The notes beneath the pieces were generated by a model. It saw nothing but the letters and a program-made list of their open reading frames with translations, was not told the origin of the DNA and did not search any database. Source: Rhodospirillaceae bacterium (GTDB lineage: Bacteria; Pseudomonadota; Alphaproteobacteria; Dongiales; Dongiaceae). From it: a stretch of 64,000 nt of DNA. Positions 16,336 to 25,353 of the stretch are shown here, in pieces; within the stretch, counting starts at the first letter, position 1, and the number at the start of each line of letters is the position of its first letter. Made by a program: the position numbers and the translations under genes. The stretch lies in contig SSEL01000023.1 in assembly GCA_008012315.1 (NCBI GenBank), positions 186,001 through 250,000 on the forward strand. Direction: 5' to 3'.

Positions 16336-18456
16336 ATGACGGCGCACTTTCGTCCGGGATCGCAGGCGCACCGGCTGGATCCGCTGCTGAGGCCGAGGTC
16401 CATTGCGATTGTCGGGGCGTCGGGTAAGCCCGGCTCCTACGGTCTCGGTATGGTCGAGGCATGTGTGAAGGCGGGTTATGCGGGCGAAATTTTCCTGATC
16501 AATCCCAACTGCCGGGAAATCGGTAGGCGGCCCTGCTATCCAAGCCTCAGCGCGTTACCCCTTCCTCCGGAACATTGCATCCTTGGCGTTGCGAATATCC
16601 GCATCGAGGCGGCGCTGCGAGAGGCCATAGATGCCGGCGCAAAGGCGGCCACCATTTTCGGCAGCGGCCTTTTGGACGACGGCATCGAGCCGCCGCTCCT
16701 CGAGCGCTTGCGTCAGATGGCGCGCCAGGCCGGAATCCTGATTTGCGGCGGCAATGGATCCGGTTTCTACAATCGGGCCGATAACGTTCGTTGCCAGATG
16801 TCAGGAGGTGCTGCGGAGCCCGTCGGCCCGGTGACCCTGGTCGCGCAATCGGGCTCCATCTCCGCGGCGCTATGTGGAAATGACGGGCGTCTGCAGTTCA
16901 ATCTGACTGTCTCCTCGGGACAGGAAATAACCACGGATGTCGCCGACTATCTGGACTTTGCGCTGCAATTGGAGAGTACGCGCGCTATCGGTCTCTTCAT
17001 CGAAACCATCCGGAATCCCCAGGCCTTCGTCCGCGTCCTGGAGCGCGCGGCAGAGATGGACATTCCCGTCGTGGTCAACAAGGTGGGGAGAAGTGAAGCG
17101 AGCCAGCGCTTTGCCGTGAGCCATTCCGGCGCACTGACGGGAAATGACGCGGTCTATGACGCCGTTTTCGATCGCTATGGCGTGTTGCGGGTCGATGATC
17201 CGGATGAACTGGTGGCGACCCTTCAACTGCTATCGACCGGCCGGCGGCCATCCATCGGTGGCAATGGCATTGTGGCGATGACCGATTCCGGCGGCGAGCG
17301 TGAATTGCTGGCGGATATTGCTGCGGCACATGATGTGCCGTTTGCGACCCTGGAGCCGGAAACGCGGGCGGCTCTGCAAAACCGGCTCGAATATGGGCTG
17401 GAGGCGGAAAATCCGTTGGATGCCTGGGGAACAGGCCATGGATTCGAGGCAATTTTCGCCGGCAGCATGTCGGATTTGCTGGCGGACCCCAACGCGTCGC
17501 TCGGCGTTTGGGTGGCGGATCTGCGTGACGGTGTTCCATATCATGAAGCCTATGGGCGGGTCGCGGCAGAGCTGGTGCGCTCAACCGACAAACCGCTCGC
17601 CATTGCCACCTGCTATTCCAAATGCCTCAATACCGTCCTGTCGACCATGCTTCGTGACGCAGGCGTCCCGGTCCTGGAGGGCATGCGGCCGGCGATGGTC
17701 GCATGCCGCCGCGCGCTCGATTACATGCAATTTCGCTCGCGTGCCGCGATGGCGTTTCCGGCGCAGCCGGCTGCATCCATGGTCAATGCCTGGAAAGCAC
17801 GATGCGCGACGGGCGTGCCGCTGGATGAGGGGGAAAGCCTGGCGCTCTTGTCGGATTTCGGCGTCCCCGTCATCCCTCATCGGATTGTCGAGGATATCGG
17901 CTCGGCGGCGGAAGCGGCGTCGCAGATCGGTTTTCCCGTTGCCGTCAAAACCGCAATGCCCGGTATTCATCATAAATCCGATGTCCAAGGGGTCTATCTT
18001 GGCTTGAAGGATCGCACGGCCGTTGAGTGGGCTTATGAAGACCTTGCCGGTCGCCTCGGGCCGAGAGTGCTGGTCTCGGCCATGGCGCCTCGCGGAACGG
18101 AAGTTGTCTTCGGCGCGATCAACGACCTGCAATTCGGCCCCGTGGCGATGATCGGTGCGGGGGGCATCCTCGTCGAACTGCTGCGCGATACACGCTTCGT
18201 CATACCGCCTGTCGATCCTCACGCGGCCCGGACGTTAATCGATCGCTTGGCCGTGAGGCCGATTTTCGATGGCCTGCGGGGACGGCCGGCCCTTGATGTC
18301 GATGCGCTGGCCGCGGCTTTCTCCCGCTTCTCCGTCATGGTCGCCACCCTGGGAGAAAGCCTGGCCGAGGTCGACGTGAACCCGATCATTCTCAGCGCCG
18401 AAGGAGCCGTTGCGGTCGATGGGCTTATCGTTCCCGCGGCACGTAACCGTCATTAA
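16336..18456 (+). CDS. NDP-forming acyl-CoA synthetase (single-chain ACD type)
   Basis: A 706-residue fused acid-CoA ligase of the acetyl-CoA synthetase (ADP-forming)/AcdA-AcdB family. Domain order: CoA-binding Rossmann domain (RSIAIVGASGKPGSYGLG, residues about 19-110), two succinyl-CoA-ligase-like flavodoxin domains with the phosphohistidine motif SHSGALTGND near residue 260, and a C-terminal ATP-grasp domain (from about 490, AVKTAMPGIHHKSDVQGV). It links a carboxylic acid to CoA at the cost of ATP to ADP. ATG 16336 lies two bases after the M24 paralogue 4 stop. An enoyl-CoA hydratase follows, so the acid is probably unsaturated or dehydrogenated later. Confidence 0.88.
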   Translation: MTAHFRPGSQAHRLDPLLRPRSIAIVGASGKPGSYGLGMVEACVKAGYAGEIFLINPNCREIGRRPCYPSLSALPLPPEHCILGVANIRIEAALREAIDAGAKAATIFGSGLLDDGIEPPLLERLRQMARQAGILICGGNGSGFYNRADNVRCQMSGGAAEPVGPVTLVAQSGSISAALCGNDGRLQFNLTVSSGQEITTDVADYLDFALQLESTRAIGLFIETIRNPQAFVRVLERAAEMDIPVVVNKVGRSEASQRFAVSHSGALTGNDAVYDAVFDRYGVLRVDDPDELVATLQLLSTGRRPSIGGNGIVAMTDSGGERELLADIAAAHDVPFATLEPETRAALQNRLEYGLEAENPLDAWGTGHGFEAIFAGSMSDLLADPNASLGVWVADLRDGVPYHEAYGRVAAELVRSTDKPLAIATCYSKCLNTVLSTMLRDAGVPVLEGMRPAMVACRRALDYMQFRSRAAMAFPAQPAASMVNAWKARCATGVPLDEGESLALLSDFGVPVIPHRIVEDIGSAAEAASQIGFPVAVKTAMPGIHHKSDVQGVYLGLKDRTAVEWAYEDLAGRLGPRVLVSAMAPRGTEVVFGAINDLQFGPVAMIGAGGILVELLRDTRFVIPPVDPHAARTLIDRLAVRPIFDGLRGRPALDVDALAAAFSRFSVMVATLGESLAEVDVNPIILSAEGAVAVDGLIVPAARNRH

Positions 18457-18501
18457 TTGACGAAATTGCCGATGCTCGACTAACGATCATGGAGTTTTGC
18501 G

Positions 18502-19311
18502 ATGTCGGATGAGCTAGTCACTGAGATCAAGGACAAGATAGCGCATGTTCGCATCAACCGGCCCAAGGCGATGAATGCGATCCATCCCAGCATAATGGGC
18601 GAGTTCAAGCAGCTGTTCCGGGATCTGGATGACGATAGAAACGTTTCGGTCATTGTGCTTTCCGGAACAGGCGATCACTTCGGCGCCGGCTATGACCTGA
18701 AGTTCGGCTGGGGTGAACATTACGGCCGCGACATATTCGGGCAGCGCAAGATGCTTCAGGATTGTGTCGATTTTGAATATACGCCCTGGGACTGCAGTAA
18801 ACCGGTTATCGCGATGGTAAAGGGCTATTGCCTGGCCGGCAGCTGCGAACTGGCCATGATGTGCTGCATCACGATTGCCGCCAAAAATGCGAAATTCGGT
18901 GAACCCGAGATACGGTTCTCTACATCGCCGCCGGCCGTCATCATGCCTTGGATCGTCGGCCTGAAGAAAGCGCGGGAACTGCTTTATACCGGCGATATGA
19001 TCGACGCCGATGAAGCATTGCGAATCGGCATGATCAATCGGGTCGTGCCGGACGAAGAACTGGAGGAACGTACCTTCAAGCTTGCCCGGCGCATGGCCGC
19101 CATTTCGGTGGAGGGCCTGCAAACAACCAAAGCCTCGATCAATCGGGGTGCGGAGATCGCCGGCCTCCGGCAAGCGATCACCTATGGGATCGAACAGGGG
19201 GCCATGCTGGATTCCGCCGAGACCGAGGCATTGCGGAAGTTTTCTGAAATTCGGACAAAAGAAGGCCTGTCGGCCGCAATCCGGTGGCGCGAAAGCCAAT
19301 TTGTCGAATGA
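18502..19311 (+). CDS. Enoyl-CoA hydratase/isomerase family protein
   Basis: A 269-residue crotonase-fold protein. The oxyanion-hole block GAGYDLKFGWG and the later LAGSCELAMM stand in the expected places. Both glutamates used by true hydratases appear present, one in SCEL and one in GEPEI, so water addition to a trans-enoyl-CoA is plausible; other crotonase reactions cannot be excluded. The start follows the synthetase stop by 45 bp with TGGAG upstream. In this context it would act on the CoA thioester made by the preceding enzyme, for example an acryloyl- or crotonyl-type CoA. That pairing is inference from order only. Confidence 0.88.
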   Translation: MSDELVTEIKDKIAHVRINRPKAMNAIHPSIMGEFKQLFRDLDDDRNVSVIVLSGTGDHFGAGYDLKFGWGEHYGRDIFGQRKMLQDCVDFEYTPWDCSKPVIAMVKGYCLAGSCELAMMCCITIAAKNAKFGEPEIRFSTSPPAVIMPWIVGLKKARELLYTGDMIDADEALRIGMINRVVPDEELEERTFKLARRMAAISVEGLQTTKASINRGAEIAGLRQAITYGIEQGAMLDSAETEALRKFSEIRTKEGLSAAIRWRESQFVE

Positions 19312-19410
19312 TGGCGGTCTGCTCATCATAACTGAGGCCGCGTAACCGCTTTCATCGTTTGCATTGCCTTTCGGCGATGCAGGCGCCAATCTTGTCATTC
19401 CCTGTATTGC

Positions 19411-19434
19411 GGCGGCCGGTATCCATCGGCCGCC
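19411..19434 (+). terminator. Hairpin between hydratase and flavoprotein genes
   Basis: GGCGGCCG (19411-19418) pairs perfectly with CGGCCGCC (19427-19434) across an 8-base loop, followed by TATTTC. The short T run makes it a weak terminator or an mRNA-stability element in the 141-bp gap. Confidence 0.4.
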
Positions 19435-19452
19435 TATTTCCATGAGCCCGCC

Positions 19453-21513
19453 ATGACCCGTGATCCTCGCTATGACATTCTCTTCGAACCCATCAAAATT
19501 GGCCCGGTGGTGGCCAAGAACAGGTTCTTCCAGGTGCCGCATTGCAATGGCATGGGAATCGTCTATCCAAGTTCCATGATTGCCATGCGCGCCATGAAGG
19601 CCGAAGGCGGGTGGGCCGTCATCTGTACCGAGGAGACGGATATCCACCCGACGGGCGATTTATCGCCTTTGGCCGAAGGGCGATTGTGGGACGACCGGGA
19701 TATTCCGGTTTTCGCGCGGATGAACGACGCCGTTCACAAACATGGCGCGCTGGCTGGCGTGGAACTGACGCATACGGCAAATCGCGATGCCTGCCTCTTC
19801 AGTCGCGAAGTGCCGATCAATGTCTCCCACGCACCGGCAGGAGACTATCCGGGCCAAGCCCGGCGAATGGACCGGGCGGACATCCGGAACTATCGTCGCT
19901 GGCATCGTGAGGCGGCTCTGCGGGCTCAGCGCGCCGGCTTCGATATCATATATGTCTATGTCCGCGCCAATACCTCGATAAACGGCAATTTCCTGTCGCG
20001 CCTGCTGAATGACCGCACCGACGAATATGGCGGCAGCCTCGAGAATCGGTTGCGCCTGACCCGTGAGGTCATCGAAGATACGATAGAGGCCGTCGGGGCA
20101 AACTGTGCTGTTGCCGTGCGATGGACGGTCGACGATGCCATGACGCCGGATGGAGAGCCTGACCCGACGGAAGGCCGCGAGGCAATCGAGATGCTGGCCG
20201 AACTGCCTGATCTCTGGGATGTCAACCTTCGCACCTGGCGCCGCGATTCCATGCCGTCTCGTTTCGGGCCGGAAGGATCGCAGGAGGAGACGATCCGGTT
20301 CGTCAGGGAGATTACGAGCAAGCCCGTGGTCGGGGTCGGACGGTTCACCTCGCCGGATACGATGGTCTCGCAAATTCGCCGTGGCGTGCTGGATTTCATC
20401 GGTGCGGCCCGACCTTCCATCGCCGATCCATTCCTTCCCAGGAAAATAGAAGAGGGTCGGATCGACGACATTCGCGAATGCATCGGGTGCAATATGTGTG
20501 TGACGTCGGATTTCCTCATGGTGCCGATGCGGTGCACGCAAAATCCGACTGCCGGGGAGGAATGGCGCAAGGGTTGGCACCCTGAACAGATCCAATCCCG
20601 CAAGTCGGAAGACAATGTCCTGATCGTTGGCGCCGGACCCGCAGGGTTGGAAGCGGCCCGGGCCCTCGGCCGCCGCGGATACGAGGTGACCTTGGTCGAT
20701 TCACGCGATGAGGCCGGTGGCCGCGTCGCGCTTGAAAGCAAGCTCCCCGGGTTGGCCGCCTGGGGGCGTGTGCGCGACTACAGGTTGCAGCAAATCCAGC
20801 AGATGGGGAATGTGCAGCTCTATCTTCAAAGCGCCCTCACTGCGCCGGAGATAGTCGAGTACGGCTATAGCAGGGTTGTGCTCGCAACCGGCAGCACATG
20901 GCGAAAAGACGGAATCGGCCGGGCGCTCAGTCACGAAATTCCGGGGTTAAGCGAGATAGATGTGTTGACGCCGGATGACGTTTTCCTGAACAGACATGTC
21001 AATGGGCCGGTGATCGTCTATGACGACGACCATTATTACATGGGTGGCGTGATCGCCGAGAAACTGCGCCGGGAAGGGCATGAGGTGACGCTGGTGACGC
21101 CATCGGCAGACGTCTCGTCCTGGTCAAAATATACGCTAGAACAGCCGTTCATCGAGAAACGGCTGCATGAGATCGGCATCTCCATTGTCGAGAAGCATGC
21201 CATCGCAATCGCCTGTCGCGGTGAAGTCGAGCTCGAGCATATACGCAATGGTAGCCGCCATCGCGTTCCTTGCGGCACGCTGGTCCTTGTGACGATGCGT
21301 TTACCGAACGACACGCTCTACTATGAGCTGACGTCGGATGATGCCGTCCTCCAGAGCGCGGGTATCAAGTCGGTCACCCGCATTGGCGACTGTTATGCGC
21401 CATCGACGATTGCTGCGGCCGTCTATTCGGGGCATCGGGTCGCACGCGAGATGGATGAGCCGATTGCCGAGATATCCTTCAAGCGCGAACTTATGGAGCT
21501 GGCGTCTGCCTGA
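19453..21513 (+). CDS. Trimethylamine-dehydrogenase-like FMN/[4Fe-4S]/ADP flavoprotein
   Basis: A 686-residue enzyme of the old-yellow-enzyme/TMADH family (dimethylamine and trimethylamine dehydrogenase, N-methylproline demethylase, 2,4-dienoyl-CoA reductase). Domains: FMN TIM barrel (1-340), an iron-sulphur site at Cys343, Cys346, Cys349 (CIGCNMC) and Cys361, then a nucleotide-binding domain beginning VLIVGAGPAGLEAARALG. The cysteine pattern matches TMADH closely. The substrate-site segment reads YVYVRANTS, where TMADH has a Tyr-x-x-His, so the His is missing and the substrate probably differs. Oxidative N-demethylation downstream of the Rieske enzyme is the best guess from context. It is convergent with a LysR gene 13 bp away. 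Confidence 0.85.
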   Translation: MTRDPRYDILFEPIKIGPVVAKNRFFQVPHCNGMGIVYPSSMIAMRAMKAEGGWAVICTEETDIHPTGDLSPLAEGRLWDDRDIPVFARMNDAVHKHGALAGVELTHTANRDACLFSREVPINVSHAPAGDYPGQARRMDRADIRNYRRWHREAALRAQRAGFDIIYVYVRANTSINGNFLSRLLNDRTDEYGGSLENRLRLTREVIEDTIEAVGANCAVAVRWTVDDAMTPDGEPDPTEGREAIEMLAELPDLWDVNLRTWRRDSMPSRFGPEGSQEETIRFVREITSKPVVGVGRFTSPDTMVSQIRRGVLDFIGAARPSIADPFLPRKIEEGRIDDIRECIGCNMCVTSDFLMVPMRCTQNPTAGEEWRKGWHPEQIQSRKSEDNVLIVGAGPAGLEAARALGRRGYEVTLVDSRDEAGGRVALESKLPGLAAWGRVRDYRLQQIQQMGNVQLYLQSALTAPEIVEYGYSRVVLATGSTWRKDGIGRALSHEIPGLSEIDVLTPDDVFLNRHVNGPVIVYDDDHYYMGGVIAEKLRREGHEVTLVTPSADVSSWSKYTLEQPFIEKRLHEIGISIVEKHAIAIACRGEVELEHIRNGSRHRVPCGTLVLVTMRLPNDTLYYELTSDDAVLQSAGIKSVTRIGDCYAPSTIAAAVYSGHRVAREMDEPIAEISFKRELMELASA

Positions 21514-21526
21514 CTCGCTATTCCGT

Positions 21527-22456
21527 TCAGGAATAGGGGCCGGGGATGGCCGGCTTGTCGGTCTGTGTTATTTCCGTTGGCAGGTCGCTGACCTTGTTCA
21601 TGAACCATCGTTTGAAAGCGCGTATCGTCGCGTTGTTGCGGCTGCGATGCGGTGTGATCATGCAGAAAGGCGCCGGGGCCGGAACGGAAACCGAGAGGAC
21701 ACGAATCAACTGGCCCTCTCGAAGGTCCCGCTCCACCAGAATTTCATCGGCGATCGCAATGCCGCATCCTGCCCGGGCGGCCTGATGCGCGACGAATGTA
21801 TCGCCAAGATACATATTGGCCTTTGCGCGAATCTCGCGCCGGCCGATACCTTGCAGCAGGTGATCCCAGTCGGAGCCGTCATAGTTTCCGTGGATCAGCG
21901 TGTGCTCGCGGATATGTTCGATCTTGGAAAGGGGGGCGCCGAGATGCAGCAGATTGGGGCTGCAGACAGGGAAGTAGGTGGTGTGGATATGCGTGACTTC
22001 CTTTTCACCGGGCACATGCACGTCTCGCCATGAGATGACGAGATCGACGGTCTCATCGATCTGTGTGATCGGCACCCAGGTGAACTCGGCTAAACTGAAC
22101 TGCTCAATGAACTCGCGCGCATATTCCAGGATCGGCGAACTGGCGATAGCCGGGGTCGTGGCTATCTTGATGCTGCGTTCGGAGAGCGGTTCCTTCAGTT
22201 CACCGATGAGCCCATGTATTTCATCCAATGAGTCTGTGAGTGTGGCTAGAAGCCGACGGCCCTGTGGGGTGAGAACGATCTGCCGGCCTTTGCGGCCCAG
22301 TAAGGGAATGTCGAGCTGCTCCTCCAAATGGCGGAGCTGATAACTCACCGCGCTATGGGTGACCGACAATTCGCTCGCCGCGCGGTGAAGATTGCCGTTC
22401 CGGCCGACAGATTCGAAGGTGATCAGGCTTTGTAGCGTGGGCAGCTTTCGTTTCAT
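21527..22456 (-). CDS. LysR-family transcriptional regulator (GcvA-like)
   Basis: A 309-residue LysR protein with an N-terminal winged helix (residues 6-65, NLHRAASELSVTHSAVSYQL) and an effector domain. It is divergent from the dimethylformamidase-like pair, and regulatory module copy B begins 18 bp upstream of its start codon. That makes it the best candidate to control the amidase operon, and through module copy A also M24 paralogue 4 and the acyl-CoA genes. Effector unknown. Confidence 0.9.
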   Translation of the reverse strand: MKRKLPTLQSLITFESVGRNGNLHRAASELSVTHSAVSYQLRHLEEQLDIPLLGRKGRQIVLTPQGRRLLATLTDSLDEIHGLIGELKEPLSERSIKIATTPAIASSPILEYAREFIEQFSLAEFTWVPITQIDETVDLVISWRDVHVPGEKEVTHIHTTYFPVCSPNLLHLGAPLSKIEHIREHTLIHGNYDGSDWDHLLQGIGRREIRAKANMYLGDTFVAHQAARAGCGIAIADEILVERDLREGQLIRVLSVSVPAPAPFCMITPHRSRNNATIRAFKRWFMNKVSDLPTEITQTDKPAIPGPYS

Positions 22457-22473
22457 GAGCGCATCCAGATCTA

Positions 22474-22564
22474 CAAATTATTTTTGTATTGAACGCGAAT
22501 TTTTATGGAATTGACATATTTTTTTTTAAGATGCAGGCTCGATCTCGACCGGCGTGCAAATAAA
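22474..22564. promoter_or_regulatory. Shared 91-bp regulatory module, copy B
   Basis: CAAATT at 22474, GCGAATTTTT at 22495, TTGACA at 22511 and CGGCGTGCAAATAAA at 22550-22564, with exactly the spacing of copy A at 14951-15041. It lies in the 290-bp gap between a LysR gene and the divergent amidase operon; nothing else was recognised in that gap except poly-T at 22517-22527. Confidence 0.7.
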
Positions 22565-22746
22565 CTTAGAAGAAAAGCGCCGCAGAATGCAACAAATACT
22601 GAAAAGTAAAGCGTAGTTGACAGTAAATGTCGCCCGTCTCAGGTACTGACTTGACGGAGATCATATGTTTTGCTTACGCGTAACTGTAATTTTTCCCGCT
22701 TTTTCGAATAGCCGACTTCCTCATGCAGCAGAAACGGGGAGGGGTC

Positions 22747-23058
22747 ATGAGTGCTGAGGATCCGCAGGTCGATCAATCGCGCCGCGACTTGATCGAGGAA
22801 TTCCGGCGCAAGCGGATCGGGCGACACAGCCCGGATTTGCGACTGTTGCTGAACCGGATGCGCATGAGCGAGGGCAAGCGTCCCTATATTCTGATTTGCA
22901 CGAAGCCGCATCGCGAATGGTGTCTCGGCCGTAAGAGCGGCGCGCGCGGCTCGGAAATCGAGGTTATGCCGGAGGTCATCTTCCATTCGCCGGAGGAGGC
23001 GGAATGGGAGATCTTCAAGCGCCGCTGGCAGGAATTGACCGGGGAGACCCTGACATGA
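22747..23058 (+). CDS. dmfA1: N,N-dimethylformamidase-like small subunit
   Basis: A 103-residue basic, helical protein that precedes and overlaps the large-subunit gene by four bases (ATGA). In known dimethylformamidases a small alpha subunit of about 130 residues pairs with a beta subunit of about 760, the same order and overlap. The C-terminal part (FHSPEEAEWEIFKRRWQEL) resembles the end of those small subunits. ATG 22747 is preceded by GGGAGGGG; an in-frame ATG at 22723 is possible. Assignment rests largely on the neighbour; taken alone the protein would be hypothetical. It probably has no catalytic residues and stabilises the large chain. Confidence 0.7.
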   Translation: MSAEDPQVDQSRRDLIEEFRRKRIGRHSPDLRLLLNRMRMSEGKRPYILICTKPHREWCLGRKSGARGSEIEVMPEVIFHSPEEAEWEIFKRRWQELTGETLT

Positions 23059-25325
23059 GGACTGGGCTCCCGCGGAAGAGAATTGCCGGTTACGCCAGCC
23101 GAATGAGCGTTCGGCCCGGTGATCGGATTGATTTCATGGTCTCGTGTGAAGACGTTTCCGACTATGCGGCCGAGATCGTGCGCTTGATCTCCGGCGATCA
23201 CCATCCCGACGGCATGGGCTTCGTCGAAGAGCCGGTGCAGACCGACATTGCCGCAAAGCACAAGGGGCGCTTTCAACAGCTATATGCGGGGTCCTTCGCC
23301 GTCATCGACGACATCGAGGCCTTCAGGCCGGTTACCGACTTTACCCTTCAGGCCATGATCTGGCCCACGGCCCCAGGAAAGGGCCGCCAGACTCTCATGG
23401 GGCGTCGTCTCTCTGCCAATAAAACCGGGTTCGCGCTTGTCCTGGACGAGGCGGGCGCCTTGGCAGTGGAGATCGGCGACGGCAAAGCGATCCGGACCAT
23501 CAGCACGGATACGCCGTTGCGGGAGCGTGAATGGGCTTTTGTGGCGGCGACCTTCAACGCATCCAACGGCACGCTGAAGCTTTATCAGGAACCAGTGGAC
23601 TCTTTTAACCGGTCACTGGCCCCAAATCGGCGCGAGGCCCGTGTCGACGGGATGAAGCCTGCGACTGGCCGCATGCCTTTCATGATTGCCGCTGCCGGCG
23701 CCAGCTTCGGCAATGGACGCCTGGTGGCCGACTGTCACTTCAATGGCAAGATAGACAGTCCTATCGCTGTCGCTGCCGAACTCGACCGGCAAGCGATGGA
23801 AAGTCTTCGGCGCCCCGACTGCCCCTTGCCGACGGCGATCCTGGCCGCCTGGGATTTCGCGCAAGCCATACCGACCGACCGGATCATCGACCGTTCGCCA
23901 TTTGCCCGCCATGGCCGCCTGATCAACTTGCCCGCACGGGCCATGAAAGGGCATAACTGGACCGGCGAGATACTGGATTGGAAACAAGCGCCAGAACAAT
24001 ATGGCGCGATACATTTCCATGACGACGACCTCTATGACGCCGGATGGGACGTTGATGTCTCCCTGATTGTTCCGGGTTCACTTCGAAGCGGGGTTTACGC
24101 GGCCAAGCTGACGGCGGGTGACGAGGTGGAGTATATCCCCTTTGTGGTTCGTCCCGGCCGGGACCAGAAGAAGGCCGGTGCCGTCTTCCTCATGCCCACC
24201 GCGAGCTATATGGCCTATGCCAATGAGCGCACCGGGCTGGAGGGTGGCGCACGTATCCATGCTTTCACCAATCACCTGGTCGGGCTTGGCCCCGGAGATA
24301 TCTGGCTCAATGAGCATCCGGAAGTCGGCAATTCCCTCTATTGCCATCACAGCGACGGTAGCGGTGTCTGCTACAGCTCCCGTCTGCGGCCGATATTGAA
24401 TTTCCGGCCCGGCATCACGAGCGCATGGATCGGTGCGGCGGGCACCGCGCCGTGGCAGTTCAACGCCGATCTGGCCCTGATCGGCTGGCTCGAAGCCCGC
24501 GGCATTCCATACGACGTGATCACGGATGAAGACCTCCATGAAGAGGGCTTCCCCCTTCTCGACGGCTATAACGCGGTTCTGACCGGCAGCCACCCCGAAT
24601 ACTATTCGAAGGCCATGTACGAGGCCCTGGTGTCATATCTCGGGCGCGGCGGCCGGCTCATGTATCTCGGTGGAAACGGCTTCTACTGGCGCATCGCCTA
24701 CCATCCGATCCTGCCCGGCGTGATCGAGCTCCGGCGTGCGGAAGACGGTATCCGTGACTGGGTCGCCGAGGGCGGCGAGTATTTCCATAGCTTCACGGGC
24801 GAGTATGGCGGCATGTGGTCAAGGATGGGTCGCCCGATTCACGCCTTGGTTGGTGTCGGGATGGCTGCCCAGGGATTTGATGTCAGCTCCTATTACCGCC
24901 GGATGCCGGGCAGCAGGGATCCCCGCGCCAGCTTCATCTTCGATGGAGTCGAGGATGAGGTCATCGGTGATTTCGGGACCGTCGGCGGTGGCGCGGCCGG
25001 GCTCGAGCTGGATCGCTACGACCGCTCGCAAGGCTCGCCTGCCCACGCCTTGGTTCTGGCCTCATCCGAGAGCCACTCGGACACCTATTTCCCGCCGCCG
25101 GACGAGATCAACAATGCCACGGCCATGATGGATGGCCGCCAGAATGCGAACATCCGTGCCGATCTTGTTTTCTTCGAGACGCAGGGCGGCGGCGCGGTCT
25201 TCTCGACCGGCTCCATCTCCTGGATCGGCAGCCTGTCTCATAACAAGTGCGACAATAATGTGTCGCGCATAACGGAAAACGTCCTGCGTCGCTTTCTGGA
25301 ATCGGAGCGGTTTGTCGTGCCGTGA
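23055..25325 (+). CDS. dmfA2: N,N-dimethylformamidase-like large (catalytic) subunit
   Basis: A 756-residue protein with an N-terminal LamG/concanavalin-like domain (about 80-290, FTLQAMIWPTAPGKG) and a C-terminal glutamine-amidotransferase-like fold (about 380-740, DVITDEDLHEEG, VLTGSHPEYYS, GGRLMYLGGNGFYW). Dimethylformamidase hydrolyses N,N-dimethylformamide to formate and dimethylamine with a mononuclear iron held by two Tyr and one Glu. Tyr388 and Tyr429 (41 apart, as I recall for Tyr399/Tyr440 of the Paracoccus enzyme) and Glu515 are candidates. The real substrate may be another N-substituted amide, because many homologues are uncharacterised. It is followed after 28 bp by an ABC importer in the same operon. 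Confidence 0.85.
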   Translation: MRTGLPRKRIAGYASRMSVRPGDRIDFMVSCEDVSDYAAEIVRLISGDHHPDGMGFVEEPVQTDIAAKHKGRFQQLYAGSFAVIDDIEAFRPVTDFTLQAMIWPTAPGKGRQTLMGRRLSANKTGFALVLDEAGALAVEIGDGKAIRTISTDTPLREREWAFVAATFNASNGTLKLYQEPVDSFNRSLAPNRREARVDGMKPATGRMPFMIAAAGASFGNGRLVADCHFNGKIDSPIAVAAELDRQAMESLRRPDCPLPTAILAAWDFAQAIPTDRIIDRSPFARHGRLINLPARAMKGHNWTGEILDWKQAPEQYGAIHFHDDDLYDAGWDVDVSLIVPGSLRSGVYAAKLTAGDEVEYIPFVVRPGRDQKKAGAVFLMPTASYMAYANERTGLEGGARIHAFTNHLVGLGPGDIWLNEHPEVGNSLYCHHSDGSGVCYSSRLRPILNFRPGITSAWIGAAGTAPWQFNADLALIGWLEARGIPYDVITDEDLHEEGFPLLDGYNAVLTGSHPEYYSKAMYEALVSYLGRGGRLMYLGGNGFYWRIAYHPILPGVIELRRAEDGIRDWVAEGGEYFHSFTGEYGGMWSRMGRPIHALVGVGMAAQGFDVSSYYRRMPGSRDPRASFIFDGVEDEVIGDFGTVGGGAAGLELDRYDRSQGSPAHALVLASSESHSDTYFPPPDEINNATAMMDGRQNANIRADLVFFETQGGGAVFSTGSISWIGSLSHNKCDNNVSRITENVLRRFLESERFVVP

Positions 25326-25353
25326 ACAACCACAAAAATAAGGGAGGAACGAG

